Below, in pieces: positions 38,411 through 51,700 of a stretch of DNA of 64,000 bases. The notes beneath the pieces are model-generated. The model ran no database searches and had not been told where the DNA came from. It saw nothing but the letters and a program-made list of their open reading frames with translations. The translations under genes were made by a program, and so were the position numbers. Every line of letters begins with the position of its first letter. Within the stretch, counting starts at the first letter, position 1. The stretch spans positions 48,651-112,650 of the forward strand of contig JABVXV010000209.1 of assembly GCA_013365325.1 (NCBI GenBank), written 5' to 3'. The stretch comes from Dipetalonema caudispina (Eukaryota; Nematoda; Chromadorea; Rhabditida; Onchocercidae).

Positions 38411-40613
38411 ATGCTTCTGAAAACGAATAGTAAATATATTAGCGAGAGGGGCTTACTGAAAATGAAACTCAATAATGATAAATGTACGACAAAAGTCAAA
38501 TATAATGCAGAATTTCGTTCTGAGATTATTTCAGCTTCTATTAGATATATAAAGAAGCTAGAGTGGTTCATGTATATCCCAGTGTTTAACAGCAAGGAGA
38601 AAGCTCGAGAATTAGTTGATATTGTTCGGGAACAAACTGATGCCCCTATAGGGACCTGTATAGATACTGTATCGGTCGTCTTGAGTAGTTTATTGCGAGA
38701 TTTGCCCGATATATATAGTCTTCATGTTATAAAAAATGCTTTGGAAAAAGACGATATAATCGATGTGGATAATTGTTATGATGCGAGAGTACTGGATCAG
38801 CTTACTGCCAGCATAACAAGTCATATTGAGGATAAAGGTCAGGTATGCATAGCGTAGACTTATATTGTCACTTTGATTATTATTGTTACCAATACTTTCC
38901 ATTCATCAATTAAGTCATAAAAGCTATACTGTTTTAAACAAATTTTGAACTAGAGCTATGGGATGATGAAAAATATATTGATTTGAATAGTGTTTTGCAG
39001 TTAGATTGGTCTATCCGGAATGACGAAGCTATGATGATTAAGTCTCTGCAGCAGTTTTCTGGATTTCTGGTAACTTAATAATACAGCACTGATCTATGGA
39101 CTTGTGGTTATGCATCGAAATTTCAGTGCCTTTCCAATTCAATTTGTTTATCGTCCGAATATCATTTGCAACTTCCTCACCTCTACTTGTCTTGTAAAAA
39201 AAAAAAGTTTAGTAGATCTTATGGTGAAGAATTGTTTGCATGAAGTTTAAATTGCAGAAGAAAACTGATATCCGAGTACCCATGAAACGTTTTCGTCAGG
39301 ATGATTATGCCTTCATTGAGCAGCTCGTTTCGCTTTTCCAAATGGTAATTTTTCGTTCTCAATCAGCTTAATATAGAGGTAGTTTTTGGAAGTTAAGGAG
39401 AAACCATTACTTACCTTTAGGAGCAGAAGAAATCAGTACGCATCGAGTTGCTTTCTACATTTCACTCACTTTGTTTGTTGGACCAGTCAGTCATAGCAAT
39501 GCTGCTTTGTGGGCAATTGCCGGTACTGCTAGTATTACAAAATAATTTCTGTTCACCACTCACCGAACTTGATATATCATCTTTGCAATTGCTTTCTGTA
39601 TTATTTTCAACTGGCGAAAAATTCCCAACCTCACATTATGGTAAGTTTCCTCTCTTATCACACATTCACACTTTTTCTCATTATATTTTTACCACATTCA
39701 CGATATCGTCTTCAAACGTTTAATTCATTTTGAATTTATTGACTTTATTTAGGAATGAGATAGCTGCTAACTTTTGTAGCCGGAAAGGTGACAAAGATGC
39801 AACTTTTTCAGTTCTTCGCGTGTTATTGTTATACAGGCATTTTTTTTTTTTCAGATGCTCTGAATTTGGAATTCTTGACGAAGATAGTCTCGATGGTAGA
39901 GGATTTCGCAGATGCTTTCCAGTTTATTTTATCATTCAATGCCCATTTTGAATCGAATGAAAGTACTGTTATTCAGGCTTTGCATAAGAATCCCCCAATT
40001 ACATTTGGTCAATTACTCACGATGCAGTTGAACCGATGCAGAGCTGACAATAAAGGTAGGTTCAGAATAGCTATGGAATACTTTTTTCAAAAAGCTACTG
40101 TGGTCTATTTTCTTCCTAAAGATAGCACTGACCAATATCTAGATATGCAATTCTCAACCTTTCCACACTGTTAATTTCCACCTTAAATTCGTTGTTCAGA
40201 CTTACGCGCAGTTAAATTGCTGATGGACATTTTTTGCGTGTCAAATGACCTCATTGCGGTTCTTTTTTATGATAACGATTTAAAAGTTCTTTATGGGATA
40301 CTATGCCAGGATCTGATCGACACAAACCAATCAGAGGTACAGTTATGCTAACAGTCTTACAAAATCTGTCTCTGTGCAACTGTTTCTCATTTTCAATATA
40401 ATTTGAAAAGAAACTGTTTAGAAAATGGCAATGATTTTGCAAATAATGAAAAATATGGAAGTGATAAAACGATGCGGATTTACTCAAGAAGTATATACAT
40501 CAGTGGAAACTTTTCTTCTGACTCATGAAACACAATTGGAGTTGAGGAGCTGTGCGGAATCCATCCTGCAGCAGGTCACCGAACAACAAACAAATTTACC
40601 CGTTGCAATGTAA
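38411..40613 (+). CDS. NCKIPSD: SPIN90/NCKIPSD-type (LDB17 domain) actin regulator
   Basis: The family (mammalian SPIN90/DIP, yeast Ldb17/Dip1) binds Arp2/3 and promotes unbranched actin nucleation. Exons: 38411-38842, 39001-39069, 39258-39344, 39421-39640, 39855-40055, 40200-40336, 40422-40613, giving 445 aa if the first ATG is used; a second ATG lies at 38462. The best family match is at the C-terminal helical repeat region, LIAVLFYDNDLKVLYGILCQ, which mirrors the human FYTNDLKVLIDIIIRQL segment. Earlier leucine-rich helices (LQLLSVLFSTGEKF, NLEFLTKIVSMVEDFADAF) fit an armadillo-like fold. No SH3 domain is seen at the N-terminus, unlike the vertebrate protein. Exon 2 could alternatively begin at 38956, which adds 15 codons (WDDEKYIDLNSVLQ) in the same frame. 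Gene identity is fairly secure; the 5' end is not. Confidence 0.8.
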
Positions 40614-43600
40614 CATTCGACGTACCAGAAAATACATTTAAATGAATGCCAGGATCTTACTATAGTCTTGACCCTGCTTTTCAAGTATTAAAGAAAATAT
40701 TCATTGCCAGTTGTGATATCGTTTGTCCCTTGTTCTTGTCAACTTTTGATTTACGACCGCTTCACTACATATGATCTAATTTGGTTCACAACAATGGTTG
40801 TCCTTGCAGCACAGAGCTTGAATATTTCATCTCTTTCCACCCGTAGGAAGGGTAAAAAAAGAAAAAAAAAAAAAAAAAAAAACAGAACAAAAAAAATCCT
40901 AGTATTGTGATTTTCTCGCACTAGCTTCTAGGGTATGTTGGAAATTTGAGGTTTGTACGTTTCGATCTGTACCTATATGCAGAGTTACCGTTAGGGAATG
41001 GAAAAAGTTGTCTAACCATCTCTGAAAAATCAATGAAACGACATCTTTGGTATATGTGAAAGATATCTTAAAATGGAGTGAGAAATAGAAAATGGTACTA
41101 TGGGAGAAAACTTTGTGTGATTTGGTATATGTCCGTGACCAATTTTTCTCTTTCAATATTATACGTCTGTTTCAGTCGAAGGCAACACTTACTCTAATTA
41201 TGTTAACTTCTAATTAAAGCTTCACATAGAGTAAATCGTATTCAGAATTTGATAGAATTTCCAAAGTTTCAAGTACTCTTATTTCTATGTAAGTAGACTG
41301 TCTTTGGGTATTTTACAACGAAATATATTAGTGGATACCCTATTTATGCCGAAATAGTTTTTACACAGCTTTAATTCAAAATAAAATAACTTTATAGTTC
41401 ATTAAAGATTTTTAAAATGCTCAATTTCTAAGAAACCTTTTTGAGTTATTTTGAAGAATATGAATATTGGATAAGAGATGGAAGATCGCCATGCTTTTGA
41501 ATTGTATAATGCTTAAGTTTTATTGATCCAGTTCTTATTTGCCTCCTCGTTTTACATATTTTAATAGCTCTCGTTTTTTCCTTAATTCTTCGTATTACCT
41601 TCTGCCACAATTTTCGATAGTTAAGTTTTCACATTACTCATTATACGCATTTGATTCTAACGTCCTATTATATACATCTTTATTGGCAGCCAAATAAGCC
41701 TGGAACAGATTGCAAAAAAAAAGATTGAGTCGAAGCTATTTGCTCGCGCAAAAATGACATATGACAATTACTCAAGATGATTGGTATTTATTGTAGCATA
41801 GTTTATTTAAGTTTTTATGAACTACAACAATTACTACAATTTCCATTACTAAAGAGTATATATCGGCTTCAAATCTAGCAAAAAATATTTTAGCGCAGGG
41901 TCGAAAGTACAGTTCTTAATGACTTTTGGATGGCGGAAAATCCAAACTTCTTGTAATACCCACTTGTTTCTATCCAAGACTTCCAGCTTAAAATGTGGAG
42001 GATTATTTGTTGTATAAATGACGAATGTTTAGAAAAATGATGTAGAAAAGATATCTTTGATAGAGCAACTAACGTAAAAATTTTCTTCATAAATTGAAAG
42101 GCCTTAATCTGCGACAAAGTTTATATGAAATGCTTTCAAAATGATTAAATATTAGAAAAAACCACGGATATGCAGCAGTTGCATTCACTTGGTTTAACAC
42201 GATTAACTTCGGATAGTGATTCCGGAAGAAGAGGAACTACTTCGGTGTTCATATCCATGCTTCTGCACTTTCGATAATTCGAAAACATTGTGCGTCATAC
42301 CGTCCGGGTACTGTGACTTTTTGGTTTCGTTGATCCTTACTAGTTTTGTTAAGTGTTGCGATATTTTCTGGAAACTTCAAGTTGAGACATCCTCGTTACT
42401 ATACTCTCCTCCTCGCCTATACATCGCAGATTCCTCTACCCGGAACTGCTGCTTTTAAATCTGTTTGTTAAAGAATTTATGCACAGTAAAACATGGATGA
42501 AAACTCATTCATTGTCAGATTGCAGTTTATGCTGAATAGAAGAAATTCATTGTCTCTCCTACATCTTCCGTCCATCTTTGCACGATTCCTAGCAATAAGT
42601 CATAAATGATACATCCATACATTCATGATTAAATTCGCTTTGAAAAAAACCTTTGTAGTAACGCATCGAAACTGTTAAGCAATAAATCAGAAAAGAAACC
42701 AAAGGAAAGGATGACTATTTGACCATTAATTATCATCCACTTGAAGCGTTTAGTTCACTTTCTGCTTTCTCCTTGTCCACTAACTTTTTATGACCTTCAT
42801 ATTTTGGTCCAGCTTGAACCTCTATACTGCTTCTTTCTAACCTGTTTTTCCCCTCGAAGACAACTATGACCTTTTTGCTTCTTGGTGTTGGCTCTCTTTT
42901 TCCGACTGTTACATGTATGACTCGAAATTCATGATTCATACCATTTACTGACCTTTTAGTTTAAATGCATTCAAAGTTTCACACTGATAGAAAAAGTCAG
43001 AAAAAGCAACTTTTCGGAAGCCTTTTTTGTTAAGAAATGTAAACAGCCAAACTACCAGCTTTCCTTTTTCCCAGTATTTTCTGAAATCTAACGTTACATT
43101 TCAGAAAAATTTCACTATATTTTCTCTTCTTAAATGACTTTTTCAAGGACAAAAGCGGTGTTGGATATATGTCATGTCCCATTTTCCGCAATCATAGCAG
43201 GAACGAAATAGTAATGAAACAAAAAGAGATGAGCAAGACAGAAAGGGAGAGAGAGAAAGAGCAACTGAAGATGACAAAAAGGAAACAGTTGAAAGGCCAA
43301 AGGGGTGATAAACTTGAAATATTGTTTCCAAATGACAGCATTGAATTCGATTGTTGCTTTGTTACCGTTTTATTTGTTGAGCAAGTACATTTATCAACAT
43401 TCGTGCTCTTGCAAATAAATTGATGACCTGCATGGAATATCAAAAAAAAATGTGATGATTTCTTGACATGGCCATCCACACTGGTTGAAATTAAATACAG
43501 ATGCCACTTCAGAATCCAGCACTCTTGTTTGTTTGTTTGAGAGGCTCACTGTGCTTTGAAAATGTTTCTCAGCTATCGAGAAGGGAAATTATTCTTATCG

Positions 43601-46600
43601 AAACACTGAAATGTTGCGATTAATAAATAGTTCAAGAATGGCACTTCAAACATCACTCACATTAAATGGCATATTGATACTACGACCCTTAAAAGCGAAT
43701 ATCTCATTCTTTAAAGTGTTCACGACAAGCATTCTTCCCATAATACCAACAAAACGAGAAGTGAGTCATTTTTATGTACAATGATGTTAATCCTTTCAAA
43801 ATAGTCTACTTTTCTAAATAAACCTTAATCCGTATTCAGTGCTACTTGTAAAATACTATAACGAGAGCAATTTTACAAATAAATTACTTCGAGTAATTCT
43901 CACCATTCAGAATTATGCATGCTTGTTAAGTCGAGAATATTAGAGTTTTAAAAGAATTCTAAATATAACAATAAGCAACAAAAAAATCATCACTACTTGT
44001 CATTATACGTCACTAAAAATGTAATACAGACATGCAGTAAGGATAAGTATTTGGCGGTTTTAAAGAATCCAGTTTCAAAATTTAGTGTTCAGTTGGTGAT
44101 ACTCACTGTAGAGCAACTACTAATTTACTAGATGAACTGAAGCACAAATTGGAAAAAATGACATCTGTCATTAAAATTCTCATCTATTTTTGACATTATG
44201 GTACACAATCGACTACTTGTTCTGATACCTAAGTGACGTAAGTTAGTGTGCGCAAGGTGTTATTGAAATGGTCTACCATTTCATGTTAAACCCGCATTGA
44301 ATGCTTAAATTTTCGATGCTGAAAATCAACAACTGTTATCAAGATAAGCTAACATTCTGATACACTTTTATTAGCTATACTTCCTTTAGCAGATAGACTG
44401 ACATTCCCTGTGATTGTTAGAAGATCAATACACCCAGAATAAATGATAACTTTGGAAAAACGAGACAAAATCAGCAATATGCGAACTTTATGAATGAACA
44501 CAAATTCTCTTATTACAAGACTGAACGATAGCAAATACCAAAGAAAAGAGAAACAAAAACATTAAATGAGTTCATTTGAAATCATGTTAACCAGAGCAGT
44601 CTACCATGAATTCGTTCTTAACTAACTCACCTCAGATATAAATCATATTCCTTCAATGAATTGACCCTTCATTACTTCCTCCAATCTCGTAAATACCATT
44701 TCACTTTTTCTAGCAGGAAGTATGGTAGACAATATAATGTTTTGCTAATGAGCTCTCTTCTACTAGCATTTAATGCCAGATTTAAATAATTGCCATTCAT
44801 TGCATTTCTCCAATGATCTTCATAACAGTAGAAAGAATATCAGAGCAATGTCGAGTTGAAAGAATAAATTCAGCAGCCTATACAATTATAGCCGACATTT
44901 AAAAAAAAACTAGACCTAGAAAAGGAGTGTGGAAAACAACTGCTTGGTTGTTTACAGGTAATTTATGGAACTTCTCAAAAATTACAATCACAGAGGAAGT
45001 GGAATGAGTTAATTTGTTGTTGCCAGTTCATGCTACACTCCATTTCATAAATTATAATATCCATCCGATACGCTGTTTCGCGATGTATCGATGTATACCC
45101 CGTGGTCCCATCTCTGTGCTCAACAAATCCCGAGTATATATGAAAGCATATTCAGGCATTCATTGAGAGGAAGAAAGTGTCGCTACACATTTAGCGGTAA
45201 AATCGTCTTAGACAGATACTACACATGCTGATTTGGAGCAAAGAAATATCAAAAAATTACAAAAAAGTGACTCGAGACAATAGTGACAAGTGACAAAAAC
45301 CGTAGCAAGAAATTCGCAAATGATAAATATGTTTTCAAATCGAAAACAACGCGTACATCTCTACCCTTTTCCTCCAATCCGGCATTTTAATGCACCAAAA
45401 TTGGCTAAATTCGATTTATATTTCGGATAACTTTCTAATTTTTGTTTCTATTCATCATCCACAGTTTAATTACTTGTACTTGGTGTCTCTTCACTTTTAC
45501 CTTTCATCCGAACAGAAGCTTCAAATTTTCTGTATCCTTTCAAATTACGATTTTTGTACCTTACAGGTGCGGCATTCTATTTACAACAGTACAATCTTCC
45601 AAATAAGTTGGTGACATCATGCGAAATTTACTATGTAAGCTGATTGAAACAATTAGCGACGCACGTTTTCCAACACAACTGAAATAGATCATCATTCACT
45701 GTGGATATTGTTCACATAACACAGTAGCAATCTTTCCGTATCAAAGGCTGGGCTACGCAGGAATCTTTCGCGTGATTGTGCTATTTCAATTACTAATATT
45801 GTTCGACTTTCGTGGCAATATTTCTGGCTTCACTTTCAAGAATAATATGTCAAGTCTTTCTGTTCTGGTGACTTGCTTTCAGCCTCAGCCCGCTACTTTA
45901 ACCACATTTATGCACTAATCTATAGGTACCATTAAACGACGAGTGACTTACAATTGTTGTTATAAAGATTTGCAAAACTTCTGATCAAACGGATTTCACT
46001 TTCTTTCTGATCTTAATATCTGTTATGCCGCATTTGACATAGTTCCATTTTCCGGATGGTAATGAAGTGACAAATGCAACATCCTTTGTTTTTTCACCAG
46101 TTCATGCTGTTACACTTCATCAACATTAATGAATGGGTGCGGTCCTATCTATTGGCGATAAAGACTTGTATTATTCGGCAGTTTCTTGAAAACATTGACT
46201 TTTCATTACTACCGTCTACCTGCATGTGGGTGACCATATGCACACTAGTAATCTTCATTATGGCCAACTTTGCGGTATCCATTTCCAGGCTTATTTATTT
46301 GTTTCTTCCATGCAAATCTTACAGCATCTCATTTATATCCTAATTACTGGGATTACTAAACGTCTCCGTAAATGTTCATGCTACAATTTATTTTATGAAG
46401 TATTATCTTAAGGCATGTGGTGAAAAGCTGAAGTGATAAAGAAGATTTAACTCATCTCACTCCTGTATTGGTAATGAAAAGACTGATTTAGTTGAAACAA
46501 TTCGCATTCACTTCTTGCATCAAATTGATGGAATACTTATTCACGCTTTTCTCAACAAAGCTTTAAATAAAACGTTCGACTCGATACTACCAAACGTTTT

Positions 46601-48701
46601 TTATAATCAAGAAAATTATGCAAAAAAGGAGCTTTTTATTTGTCTGGCAACTCCTGCATCTGGTGAAGATGAATGATTTGATCTGTGAAGTTCAATTTTA
46701 CCGAAATCTTACCTAGCCCAGATGTTGTTGTTTCTCAAATCAGAGCTCCTATAAAAGGTCTAAGAAGTAAGCGAAAACAAGGAAGTGACGGGATCTCTTT
46801 TGTTTTTTTTTATGCATTGACATATCTTTCGACTCATTCCAATAGTTCAGACTAATTCTGTTTTTTGAATGAATAAGCTCTCCATAATTCATGCTTTTTA
46901 CTTTTGATGAGCAATGTTAATGTGTGTATTATTTCCAAAAAATTTCTTCCCTTCATATAAAATGCAGCTTTTGCATTTTATTAGCCAATATGAGGGAAAC
47001 TTGTTGATTGAAAGCCTGAATCTAAGATAATGGAATAACACGCACGCAACATAAACAGGTTTTTCTAATACTTTACCAGCTTTTTCCATGCCAAATCGAC
47101 TAGTAATAGGATGCATCTCACTTCAAGATGTTTAACGTTGCAGAAGTAGTTTTCTTTTTTTCATTCTTTCAAGCTGACCACTGCAATTTTTGAGTTCTCC
47201 TTCAATATCCACCAATCTGCAGAAGAAGGAATATTCGACATTTTCATATGCTTCATTTTTTTTGTTTTGTACTACCGGTTCTTCGTAGCATTTCTATCCC
47301 AACAATATTTCTGGATCTTTAGTTGTGGTAGTTTTTCCAGCAGTAAAGATTTACGCGTATCCTTATTTGCAATATACGGTCCTGCTTCCAAAACTGAAAG
47401 AAGGTTACATGCTGTGCAATGATAAGAAATGGCCGATCTGACTCATAGCTCCTTGTTTCTGGTGGAATCCAGGTCATGTTTGTACGGATACCATTTCATC
47501 ACTTCTTCTTCCACTGCCGATCCCAAACTCATCGTTATCTTTTTCCGAACATCTTCCCTACTCTTGCTTTGGTTTGAAATCTTTTGCCATGGCCCTATAT
47601 GTGTATTTAACAATAGGAGCAACATCCAGCTCTTCTACAAAACTTTAATCTCATATTCATCTCTTGCAGAGATGCAGCCGCTTCTTTGAGTGCTAGTATT
47701 ACCAAGCATACGAATCATCATCAATAAGGACTGAAATAATCTTTAAAAACTACTTAATATTAATGTCAAACATAGCGGCTTTCGTGTTCTTCTGCCCATC
47801 ATTTGCTCTCGTAAATACCGCTGTATTATTTTTCCCACGCTATATTCTTTCCAAGCATTATACTAAATACATTTATCCCAATTATTAATCCTCAATATTA
47901 TTCTCTCAAGTATCTTGCTGCGCGATACATTAGGAGGATCAATATGATCTCATTTTTTGTCCGGTATAACCTCAAGTCTTTCATGGCTATGTTAAGTTAA
48001 ACTAATGGAAACAAATGCGAATGCAAGGAAGTAGCACTGAGTAGCCAACTTGGAAATAAGAAAAGGAGAGAATTAATAGTAACGACAGAAGACCAACAGA
48101 CATAAATTATATTAAAGCGGAAAATCTACAAAGTTATCGACTCATAACAAACAAGTCCCGATTATGCGACCAATACAACGAAGAAGCCATTAATCATTAA
48201 TGGCTTCAGCAAAATCGCATCAAATGAGTTAATATGTCGCTTTGTAGTGCGAGCGACGCGTTTGCGAAAATAATTTTTTACGATCATTCATCAATCCCTT
48301 TTGATTTGAGTAAATTGTTGGTGCATCCTCCCCATCACTTACTCTTAACCCAAACTATTCTCTCCCACTAACCACTAACCACGTACATTGCATTGTTCGA
48401 AGTTTACACTGATACAGGGACGTTCGTCACGTCCGATACGTTGTTGCAGTGATGTTTGTTTTTATTTGTAAGATGTCAAATATATTATGAGTTACTAAGA
48501 GAGCCATGGGGAAGGTTACGTACGTGTGTTGTGATATAGAGCAGTGAGTGTATTCTGAGAAATAATTAATTTCCAGAATGAAGTCACTGTAAGAAAGTGC
48601 AACGAGTAAATAACGAGCCTGATGATTTCTGATGGCTGTTGTATATTCCAATAATCTGATGGTAGTCGCTGCACGCAGTTACTTACCTATCGTATCCGAA
48701 G
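40614..48701. other. Long gene-poor interval
   Basis: About 8 kb with no gene I can support. Short open frames are scattered on both strands (for example 42733-42939 minus and 47429-47689 plus) without conserved motifs or phased partners. It contains an A-rich tract at about 40855-40882 just after the SPIN90-like stop, and a perfect 25-bp hairpin at 48183-48207 near the pdk-1 5' end. Confidence 0.5.
48183..48207. repeat. Perfect 11-bp hairpin upstream of pdk-1
   Basis: GAAGCCATTAA and its exact complement TTAATGGCTTC flank a 3-nt loop (TCA). It lies about 430-520 bp upstream of the candidate pdk-1 start codons. Confidence 0.85.
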
Positions 48702-51700
48702 ATGATAGTGATTCTCCATCCACCAAAGGTTTGTTTATCCCTACAGTCGTAGTACTATTGTTCAATACAGTGCTGATGTTATAAATGGGCTATGTCTGTG
48801 GCCTTCCCTTCAATGGCAGTAATAAACATATTGTTTGGAAAGGGGAAGTGGTTGCTCAGTGCACATTGGTAAGAGAACAGGTTTATTTCAAGCAATTATT
48901 ACGTTGAAACGTCCTCACCAATTTTCTAACGATCTTGTCAACTTTTGTAAATGTCAACAGTTCCACTGTAGGTAATTCGAGGTCTAGATGGCACGTGTCC
49001 TAGGTTACACAGGATTTAAGTTGCACAATTTTCGGGATGACTACTGTATTGCATACCGTTTTCATGATGGCAACAATCCTACCCATATTTGTAAACTGGG
49101 TGGATATCAAGTTTTTTTACAGTAGGACCGTTGTTGAAATCAAGTGTAAAGTTTACTCCTCGATAATTTTCAGTGACGGCAAATGTATTTGTTCATTTTG
49201 CGGATGAAAACAATAAAGCAATGTGCAGCAAAGATATGCCTGTGGGCAGACAGGTCTCACTTTCTTTTAATCTTATTAGTGCATCCATTTAACTAACGGA
49301 CCACTCAGGCTGCTTATTGTTGCGCATCAGTGGTTAGTTACCTAGGGCAGCATTCGAACAATGTATATTCAGTCGAAGAGTGCAACTAGCAAATGTTTTT
49401 ATGGTTGATATCTAAAACTCTTTCTGGATTCGGCGCAATATCGATCAAGCTATCCTCAGAAGAAAAATGATTGTACATCCTAATGGTCATAATTTATTTT
49501 TTCTGAAGAAATGATAAGTAGATTTATTGTACGATATCCTTCATATTCTTACAGATCAAAAAATCGTCGATTTCGCAGATGGTAATGGTACAGATGTTAA
49601 AAAATGGTATGCAGCCAGTGCAGAAGAGCGCCGTTGATTTCTTTTTTTTGCAAATACTGGGCGAAGGTTGTTTTTCTACGGTAAGGTTTATGGAAAGCAA
49701 ATGTACAACGTCAGTGTCTTATCTCTTACGACCATTTTGAACTTACAGGTGTATCGTGCTCGTGAGGTATCCAGTGGAAAGGAATTTGCTCTAAAAGTGC
49801 TCAACAAAGATTTAATTCGACGACATGATAAGGTACTTGTTTGAATTTTTCCACTGAAGCAAAAACTAAACGAACGAAAGTTTACTGCAAAATATTGAAT
49901 GAATAATATAAATTTTGTAAGATGATTGAATTTTTTTTTCGTATCCTTATATTGTACTTTTGAATTTCGTATCCTTATATTGTACTTTTCAAGGTAGTGT
50001 CGGTTATGCGTGAGAAAGACATAATGACTTCGCTGACTTATTTGCACGGTGGACATCCATATTTCGTATCCTTATATTGTACTTTCCAGGATCCTACTCG
50101 TCTTTGTAAGTTCTTGCAATATCTGCTGTTTATTGGCTTGTTACTTGTTGCATTTAATTTCTTTAAAAATATTCATGAAAACGTTTTGCAGACTTTGCTA
50201 TGACCTATGCAAAAAATGGTGATTTGTTAACATATTTACATCGTCTTGGTTCCTTTGATGAAGATGTAAGTTGCTATTCCGTATTTCATCTTTATATGTA
50301 CGAACGGAAATTTTTTTTTTTCTAATAAATTAAGTCCAAAAATAAGTGAAATATTTATAGATTATAGTATGAATTCATAATATATTGTAATCTGTACCCA
50401 CAGAAACATATGCATTTCTTTCCTTGATATGTAATTTTACAGGTGACTTTGTTTTATTCGGCCGAACTTGTATGCGCGATCGACGTGCTTCATAAATGTG
50501 GCATCATTCACAGGGATTTGAAACCAGAAAATATTTTGCTTGGAGAAAATTGGCACATAATGTTATCTGATTTTGGCACAGCGAAATTTATTGATTCAAG
50601 AAAAGGTAAATAAGACATCAGTTAGATGTTGAATATAAAGCTAGTTAACATCATTTCTTCACTGATTTTGAAATTACAGATGAAACAGATACGAAAAGTG
50701 CTCTTCAGGAAGAACACCATCGTAGTCGATCAACATTCGTTGGTACTGCCCAGTATCTTTCACCAGAAGTACTGGTAGATGGAGAAGTTGGCCCATCGTT
50801 AGTTTCACTGTGTTTAAAATGACTCATTGGAAGCATTATGAAAACATCTCAGTTTTTGCTCTTTCTAGATGTGATTATTGGGCTTTGGGTGCGATAATTT
50901 TTCAAATGGTTTCCGGATTGCCGCCATTTCGAGCTATTAATGATTACCATACTTTCCAAAAAATTCAGAAGCTAGACTACAGCTTTCCTGATGGTTTCCC
51001 TGACCTTTCCAAAGATCTCGTTCGGAAATTCTTGGTACGTTTTAACAGTTACATCCACCTTTCCTAATTCATGAATCATTGCTTTCGGTGTTTCGGTGAT
51101 CATCGTTGTGCTACTCTGTTTTTGTTTCAGGTATTCGATCCTAATAAACGTCTTGGTTCTGAAGAGACAGGCGGCAGTGTGGCTGTTCGTTCTCATCCAT
51201 ACTTTGCCACAGTCGACTGGGATAATTTGATCACAAAAATGCCACCGCCTTTTAAACCATACTTACCTGCCAGTTGCGGAGAACCAGCCTTTCACAGCGA
51301 TTACCATTTTCCAGATGATATAGAACCCGGTCTTGATGATGCAGCAGTAACCCGCTTGCTAGGCCTCTCTCTAAAAGATTTCTGTTCTTCCAGGTTTGTT
51401 TCGTTTATTAAGGGACAGAAGATGTGAATTTTCAAGAATTATAAAAAACTTTATTTCAGCCAAAATAAAGATAATTTGGGAACAGAAGAACCCGAGTCAG
51501 CTGGATTGCGTGAAAAAAAGCTAAATATTCAACGGAAAGAACATAAATACCATCGTTTTGTAGAGGGCAATTTGATCGTTAAAAGTGGTTTATTGGATAA
51601 AAAAAAGGTCAGCCTTAGTTGTATATGAATTAATTATGATAAGTGAGAGGGTTTCTGGATCTATCTATCACATATGACTGTTTGTTTTCGCTATACGGGT

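Noticed and set aside
42733..42939. 68-codon minus-strand frame in the 40.6-48.6 kb gap
   Set aside because: Protein-like at first sight, but isolated, without homology I recognise and without phased neighbours.
47100..47700. Suspected decayed retrotransposon or gene on the minus strand
   Set aside because: Short charged fragments appear in several frames, but many stops interrupt them and no polymerase, integrase or other signature motif is seen.
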